From contig JASBTD010000030.1 of the NCBI GenBank assembly GCA_030148605.1, positions 1-55,976 of the forward strand: a DNA stretch of 55,976 bases. Direction: 5' to 3'. The position numbers and the translations under genes are program-made. Of this stretch, positions 51,833 through 55,976 are shown one piece after another; positions within the stretch are counted from its first letter, which is position 1, and the number at the start of each line of letters is the position of its first letter. The DNA is from Erythrobacter sp. GTDB lineage: Bacteria > Pseudomonadota > Alphaproteobacteria > Sphingomonadales > Sphingomonadaceae. The notes beneath the pieces were generated by a model. The model was not told where the DNA came from. It was given only the letters and a program-made list of their open reading frames with translations, and made no database searches.

Positions 51833-53605
51833 CTAGATCATGCCCCTGGCAAGATAATGGTCAACCGGTGGCGGCGGTTCGCCATTGTCGCGGGATAGCT
51901 CGCTGAAGGCACGGTTCTGTGAAAGGAACACCTTGCCGTTCAACTCATCGAGGAAATGTGTGCGTTTGAGCCGGTCCATGACCGGGCCTTTCACTTCCGA
52001 CAAATGCAGGCCCAGGCCGCCATCGCCCAAGCGGTGATTGATAGCTTCAAGGCTTTCCAGCCCCGAAGCGTCAATCTCGTTCACCGCGCTGCACATCAGG
52101 ATCACATGGCGCAGTTCGGGCCGCTCTGCGACACGCTCCAACACATATTCCTCCAGCCAGCGCGCGTTGAGATAGGTCAGTGCTTCGTCGATCCGGATTG
52201 AGAGCACATGCGGGACAGTGAAAACCTTGTGCCGCTCTACATTTCGGAAATGCTCGGTCTCCGGAACCCTGCCGACTATGGCCGCATGCGGGCGGCTGGC
52301 GCGCCACAGGTAAAGCAGCAAGCCCACTGCGACACCGGCGATCACGCCCAGTTCCACGCCAGCGAGCAGTGTGATGCCGATGGTAGCGATATGCGCGGCG
52401 AAATCGGCCTTGGAATAGCGCCACAATTGCCCCGGCGTCTTGAGATCGACCAGGCTCAGGACCGCCACGATGATGGTCGCGGCGAGTGTTGCGATGGGCA
52501 GGCTGAAAAGCAGCGGTGTGAGGAACAATGTGGCGAGCGCGATTCCCACCGCTGTGAATGCCCCTGCCGCAGGCGTCTCTGCCCCGGCGTCAAAGTTCAC
52601 GGCCGAACGGGCAAACCCGCCCGTTACCGGATAGCCGCCGGAAAATGCGCTGGCGATATTGGCAGCGCCCAAGCCAACCAGTTCCTGGTCAGGCGAAATG
52701 CGCTGGCGGCGCTTGGCCGCGAGAGTCTGCGCCACCGATACGCTTTCGACAAAGCCGATGATGGAGATGAGCAGCGCCGGGACCCACAATTGTTCGATCA
52801 GCGAAAGGTCAGCCGAGGGCAGGGCAAACGGCGGCAACCCTTGCGGAATCGCGCCAACGAGCTTGACGCCTTTGTTGCCGAGATCGAGCGCTAGCACGGT
52901 AAGGATAGTCAGCACCACCGCTGCAACCGGCCCGGCCTTGGCGGTCATATCGGCAGCGCGTGGTTTCAAGCCAAGCTTGAGAAGCGCAGGCTTGCCATCT
53001 TTGCGCACCCAGAACAGGAACAGCGTGGCGGAAACGCCAATTGTCAGCGTCCAGCCATTGCTGTCGCTGATCGTGCTGGCCAGCGAACCCAGCATCGCGG
53101 GCCAATTGTCGCCGCCCGCGCTAATGCCTAGGATATGCTTGAGCTGGCTGGTCGCGATCAGGATGCCGCTGGCAGTGATGAAGCCGCTGATCACCGGATG
53201 CGACAGCAGATTGGCGAGGAAGCCTGCCCGCAAGAACCCCAACACCGCCAGCATCACGCCGGACAGCATGGCGAGCGTGATCGCCGCTTCGAGATACTCC
53301 GCGCTGCCTTGTGCGGCCACGGCCCCGGCGGCGCTTGCGGTCATCAGCGAAATCACTGCAACCGGGCCAACCGCCAGCGTCCGGCTGGTTCCAAACACCG
53401 CATAGAGCATCAGCGGCAGGATCGACGCGTAGAGACCCACAACCGGCGGCAGGCCCGCAAGCAATGCGTAAGCCAGGCTCTGCGGGATCAGCATGATGGT
53501 GACGATCACCGCCGCCATCAGATCGTTGGTCAAGATCGAGCGGTTATAGCTGCGCCCCCATTCAAGGATCGGCAGATAGCGCGCCAGGTTTGCGGGAGAG
53601 CTCAC
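51833..53605 (-). CDS. SulP family anion transporter with STAS domain
   Basis: A 590-residue SulP/SLC26 protein: about 12-14 spans (signature IVTIMLIPQSLAYALLAGLP and GVVGLYASILP-like segment), then a cytoplasmic STAS domain from about residue 450 (VILMCSAVNEIDASGLESLE). SulP proteins move sulfate, bicarbonate or other anions. It is the last gene of the BigR-type persulfide operon, which suggests export of sulfite or sulfate produced by the persulfide dioxygenase; bicarbonate uptake is an alternative. It converges on putA with 12 bp between stops. Confidence 0.9.
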   Translation of the reverse strand: MSSPANLARYLPILEWGRSYNRSILTNDLMAAVIVTIMLIPQSLAYALLAGLPPVVGLYASILPLMLYAVFGTSRTLAVGPVAVISLMTASAAGAVAAQGSAEYLEAAITLAMLSGVMLAVLGFLRAGFLANLLSHPVISGFITASGILIATSQLKHILGISAGGDNWPAMLGSLASTISDSNGWTLTIGVSATLFLFWVRKDGKPALLKLGLKPRAADMTAKAGPVAAVVLTILTVLALDLGNKGVKLVGAIPQGLPPFALPSADLSLIEQLWVPALLISIIGFVESVSVAQTLAAKRRQRISPDQELVGLGAANIASAFSGGYPVTGGFARSAVNFDAGAETPAAGAFTAVGIALATLFLTPLLFSLPIATLAATIIVAVLSLVDLKTPGQLWRYSKADFAAHIATIGITLLAGVELGVIAGVAVGLLLYLWRASRPHAAIVGRVPETEHFRNVERHKVFTVPHVLSIRIDEALTYLNARWLEEYVLERVAERPELRHVILMCSAVNEIDASGLESLEAINHRLGDGGLGLHLSEVKGPVMDRLKRTHFLDELNGKVFLSQNRAFSELSRDNGEPPPPVDHYLARGMI

Positions 53606-53614
53606 TTCGCCCCG

Positions 53615-54052
53615 TCAGATTGCAGCTTTGCGACGCGCGAAGCCGTCATTCGAGAGCCTGTGCAGCCACATTCCTGCGAACATCGCTGCAACAAACGCAA
53701 ACGGTTGCCAGTCGCCGAACACCATGCCCGCCATGGCCGGCCCGGGGCAATAGCCCGCAAGGCCCCAGCCTGCGCCGAAAATGGCCCCGCCGATGATCAG
53801 CTGGCGGTCAATGATGCGGTTTTCAGGCACGAAGAATTTGGTCTCGAACACCGGCCCGTTCATCTTTCGCGTGAATTGATAGGCGATGGCCGAGGGAATG
53901 ATTGCGCCGACCATGACAAGGGCCAGTGCCGGATCCCACGCTCCGAAGATGTCGAGAAAGGCCAGCACGCGTGCGGGATTGACCATGTCGGACAGCGCCA
54001 GCCCTGCGCCGAACAGGATGCCGGTGACAAGTGCGATGAATGTCTGTCTCAT
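53615..54052 (-). CDS. YeeE/YedE family membrane protein (second of pair)
   Basis: A 145-residue four-span protein of the YeeE/YedE (sulfur transport) family, with TGILFGAGLALSDMVNPARV at the N-terminus and FGAGWGLAGYCPGPAMAGM, where the cysteine in GYCPGP is the family sulfur-handling residue. Start ATG 54050-54052 (MRQTFIA) is used; six upstream codons are non-homologous. Together with the next gene it makes a split YedE transporter (PmpB-like). Half-transporters of this kind accompany BigR and persulfide dioxygenase genes. Confidence 0.9.
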   Translation of the reverse strand: MRQTFIALVTGILFGAGLALSDMVNPARVLAFLDIFGAWDPALALVMVGAIIPSAIAYQFTRKMNGPVFETKFFVPENRIIDRQLIIGGAIFGAGWGLAGYCPGPAMAGMVFGDWQPFAFVAAMFAGMWLHRLSNDGFARRKAAI

Positions 54053-54056
54053 GTCC

Positions 54057-54497
54057 TTATGCTCCTGCAATCAGATGCCGTGCTACGGCGACGACAACAA
54101 AGCCGGTCAGCATGAATGAAGCCGTGGCGGCGAGCGAGCGCGGTGACAGCCTGGAAACGCCGCAAACACCGTGTCCGCTGGTGCAGCCATTGCCCATCCG
54201 TGTGCCAAAGCCGACGAGCAATCCGGCAGCGATGATGAGGGGAACGGAGCTTGTGACAACGATCTCTGGCTGGCGGATCCAAAGATTGACGATCACTGCG
54301 CCGATCGGAAGGCCCAGCACGAAAGCCAATGCGTCTTTGCGCGGGGTGCCGCTGTCGGCAATGCCGGTTACCCGCGCAAACATGCCACTGATACCGGCAA
54401 TGCGGCCGGAAAACAGCAAAAGGAAAGCGGCGGCCAAGCCGATCAGCAAGCCGCCAGCCAAGGCAACAAGCGGGTCGAGTGGAGCGTTAGCAGGCAT
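54057..54497 (-). CDS. YeeE/YedE family membrane protein (first of pair)
   Basis: A 146-residue four-span protein, partner of the preceding gene (4 bp apart). Family motifs are LLFSGRIAGISGMFARV and GFGTRMGNGCTSGHGVCGVSRLS with two cysteines at the pore-like loop, as in PmpA/YeeE thiosulfate or sulfide transporters. Short spacing argues for a two-subunit transporter importing or expelling a reduced sulfur compound. Confidence 0.9.
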   Translation of the reverse strand: MPANAPLDPLVALAGGLLIGLAAAFLLLFSGRIAGISGMFARVTGIADSGTPRKDALAFVLGLPIGAVIVNLWIRQPEIVVTSSVPLIIAAGLLVGFGTRMGNGCTSGHGVCGVSRLSPRSLAATASFMLTGFVVVAVARHLIAGA

Positions 54498-54512
54498 TAT
54501 TGCGATCTCCTG

Positions 54513-55442
54513 TTAAAGGGTGTTGAGCGGCAGCTTCAGGTAGCGCGTGCCGTTATCTTCAGGTTCGGGCAGGTGGCCCGCGCGCATATTGATCTGGATC
54601 GATGGCAGGATCAGGCGCGGCATATCCAGCGTTGCATCGCGCGCGGTGCGCATCGCGACGAACTCATCCTCGCTAACGCCGTCATGCACATGGACATTGC
54701 CGGTTCGCTGATCGCCGATCGTGGTTTCCCAGACGAACTGATCGCGCCCGGGTGCCTTGTAATCATGGCACAGGAACACGCGGCCTTCGCCGGGCAGCGC
54801 CATCAAACGCCGGATCGAGCGGAATAGCGTGCGCGCATCTCCGCCCGGAAAGTCTGCTCTGGCGGTGCCATAGTCAGGCATGAACATGGTGTCGCCAACG
54901 AAGATTGCGTCGCCGATGACATAGGCCAGATCTGCCGGTGTGTGCCCGGGCACGTGCAAGGCGATGATCTGCAAATCGCCGAGCGGCAATTGCGTGCCAT
55001 CTTTGACCAGCAGGTCAAACTGCGAGCCGTCGCGGGCGAATTCGCTGCCTTCGTTGAAGATCTTCCCGAACACAGTCTGCACGGTGAGTATCTCGTCGCC
55101 GATCACGATCTTTCCGCCCAGTTCTTCCTGCAAATAAGGGGCGGCTGAGAGGTGATCAGCATGGGCATGCGTCTCAAGAATGTATTCGACGCTAAGCCCC
55201 TGCTCGCGCACATATGCGATCATCTGATCAGCAAACTGGGTTGTAGTCCGGCCCGATGCCTGATCGAAATCGAGCACTGAATCGACAATCGCAGCGCGCT
55301 TGGTGGCCGGATCGTGCACCACATAGGACGCGGTAAAGGTTGGCTCGTGAAAGTAGCTTTTCACAACCGGACTCTGGCGGTCACCACGCAGGGCCTGCTC
55401 GATTGCATCGCTTGCTTGTTTGAGGTTCGGGTCAGAGGCCAT
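54513..55442 (-). CDS. Persulfide dioxygenase-like metallo-beta-lactamase hydrolase (Blh type)
   Basis: A 309-residue metallo-beta-lactamase-fold protein. The metal site is THAHADH (H92, H94, D96, H97), H167 in VPGHTPADL and D184 in FVGDTMF, the mononuclear iron set of ETHE1-type persulfide dioxygenases; CHDYKAPGRDQFVWETTI is typical of the Blh group. It would oxidise glutathione persulfide to sulfite. It lies 14 bp downstream of the ArsR-type regulator and ahead of two YedE genes and SulP. The absence of a rhodanese fusion means sulfite removal must be done by other proteins. Confidence 0.9.
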   Translation of the reverse strand: MASDPNLKQASDAIEQALRGDRQSPVVKSYFHEPTFTASYVVHDPATKRAAIVDSVLDFDQASGRTTTQFADQMIAYVREQGLSVEYILETHAHADHLSAAPYLQEELGGKIVIGDEILTVQTVFGKIFNEGSEFARDGSQFDLLVKDGTQLPLGDLQIIALHVPGHTPADLAYVIGDAIFVGDTMFMPDYGTARADFPGGDARTLFRSIRRLMALPGEGRVFLCHDYKAPGRDQFVWETTIGDQRTGNVHVHDGVSEDEFVAMRTARDATLDMPRLILPSIQINMRAGHLPEPEDNGTRYLKLPLNTL

Positions 55443-55456
55443 AATCGATATTCCAA

Positions 55457-55834
55457 TTACTCGGGTTGTTTCTTGGGGCTTGCGGTGGAGGGTAATGCCG
55501 CTTGATCACCACCGGTTGCCGGAGCGCAGAACAGCGCATGCAAGGTTTCCAGCAGGCGGAGGGCGCGCCAATCATCGATGCGATAGAACAGAGTCTGGCC
55601 GTCGCGGCGAAACGTGACGAGCCCTTGCGCACGCAGTTTTGCCAAGTGCTGTGACAGCGCGGATTGGCTGATGCCGACCCGGTCAACCAATTGGCCGACA
55701 GTCAGCTCGCCTGCCTCCTGAAGGTGGCACAAAACCAGCAAGCGAGGGCGATTGGACAGCACGCGAAGGAATTCAGCCGCGTCAGCGGCATTCTCGCGCA
55801 TTTGGTCAAGTTCTATGGCGAATGGAGCGTTCAT
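55457..55834 (-). CDS. ArsR-family persulfide sensor repressor (BigR/SqrR type)
   Basis: A 125-residue winged-helix repressor of the ArsR family. The recognition helix is GISQSALSQHLAKLR, followed by the wing TFRRDGQTLFYRI. C36 in LLVLCHLQEAG and C103 in HALFCAP are the two cysteines that BigR and SqrR join through a polysulfide bridge on persulfide exposure, releasing DNA. In Rhodobacter capsulatus, SqrR also represses photosynthesis genes in the absence of sulfide. Here it heads its own operon and has an AT-rich dyad just upstream. Metal-site cysteines of classic ArsR are absent. Confidence 0.9.
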   Translation of the reverse strand: MNAPFAIELDQMRENAADAAEFLRVLSNRPRLLVLCHLQEAGELTVGQLVDRVGISQSALSQHLAKLRAQGLVTFRRDGQTLFYRIDDWRALRLLETLHALFCAPATGGDQAALPSTASPKKQPE

Positions 55835-55846
55835 GGCTCCAATATA

Positions 55847-55878
55847 TTAGCAAATCATAATTTAGCAATGGCTAATTT
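55847..55878 (-). promoter_or_regulatory. Candidate BigR/SqrR operator
   Basis: Just upstream of the repressor start, TTAGC occurs at 55847-55851 and 55862-55866, and GCTAA at 55871-55875, so TTAGC-AATG-GCTAA forms a dyad extended by AA/TT outside. The stretch is AT-rich, like described BigR boxes, and is 28 to 44 bp from the ATG, where a self-repressing operator would sit. Nothing recognisable follows to the window end. Confidence 0.55.
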
Positions 55879-55976
55879 AAGGGCTCGGCGCGCAAGGATG
55901 GTTTTTTGCCACGCAATCAAGGCATTGCGAGCGGGGTGATCCGAAAAATATTGCAGGGATGCGCCGCTGCCCTGAT

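Noticed and set aside
53135..54115. Plus-strand open frame opposite SulP and YedE genes
   Set aside because: Spans two well-supported minus-strand genes and has shadow-like composition.

Overview
The window is a nearly complete photosynthesis gene cluster (PGC) of an aerobic anoxygenic phototrophic alphaproteobacterium, followed by about 24 kb of chromosomal flank. Gene content and order (crtF-bchCXYZ-pufBALMC / tspO-bchP-pucC-like-bchG-ppsR-ppaA / bchFNBHLM-lhaA-puhABC-orf-acsF-puhE-hemA / cyc) match, as I recall it, the PGC of Sphingomonadales such as Erythrobacter, Porphyrobacter and Citromicrobium. TonB receptor, BCCT, SulP and bifunctional PutA genes in the flank fit that group. The oxygen-dependent cyclase acsF is present and bchE is absent from the window. 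I see no rRNA, tRNA, CRISPR array or insertion sequence.

Layout. 1-9363 (+): the 3' part of crtF, then bchCXYZ-pufBALMC (chlorophyllide reductase, LH1, reaction centre L/M and the tetraheme cytochrome), closed by an intrinsic terminator. 9381-15924 (-): a small membrane protein, tspO, bchP, a PucC-family transporter and bchG, then the regulators ppsR and ppaA. 16136-31387 (+): one very compact run of 14 genes, almost all joined by ATGA or TGATG overlaps, making protochlorophyllide and chlorophyll enzymes, the H subunit, assembly factors, the aerobic cyclase and 5-aminolevulinate synthase. It ends at a bidirectional terminator shared with a lipoprotein cytochrome c read from the other side (31466-31993). 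Together these genes take glycine plus succinyl-CoA to bacteriochlorophyll a and build the LH1-RC complex.

The strongest regulatory signal is a shared 31-bp element upstream of bchC, bchF and bchG: three alternating TGTCA/TGACA half-sites with two constant 8-bp spacers, the middle half-site overlapping a TTGACA -35 box. It contains the classical PpsR/CrtJ TGT-N12-ACA site but extends it by a third half-site. All the bch and puf transcription units visible here appear to start from it.

Flank (32-56 kb): proline synthesis (proB divergent from proC-proA), a short hypothetical ORF, a BCCT transporter, a TonB-dependent receptor paired with a TPR-sulfotransferase, a CsaA-like protein, an MFS transporter, a fused-E1 dehydrogenase overlapping a divergent FabD-like acyltransferase, and a bifunctional PutA. 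The window ends in a minus-strand persulfide-response operon: a BigR/SqrR-type ArsR repressor, a persulfide-dioxygenase-like hydrolase, two YeeE/YedE proteins and a SulP transporter. The most novel candidates are the composite PpsR element, the E1/FabD-like pair with altered active-site residues, and the SqrR-type operon close to a PGC.
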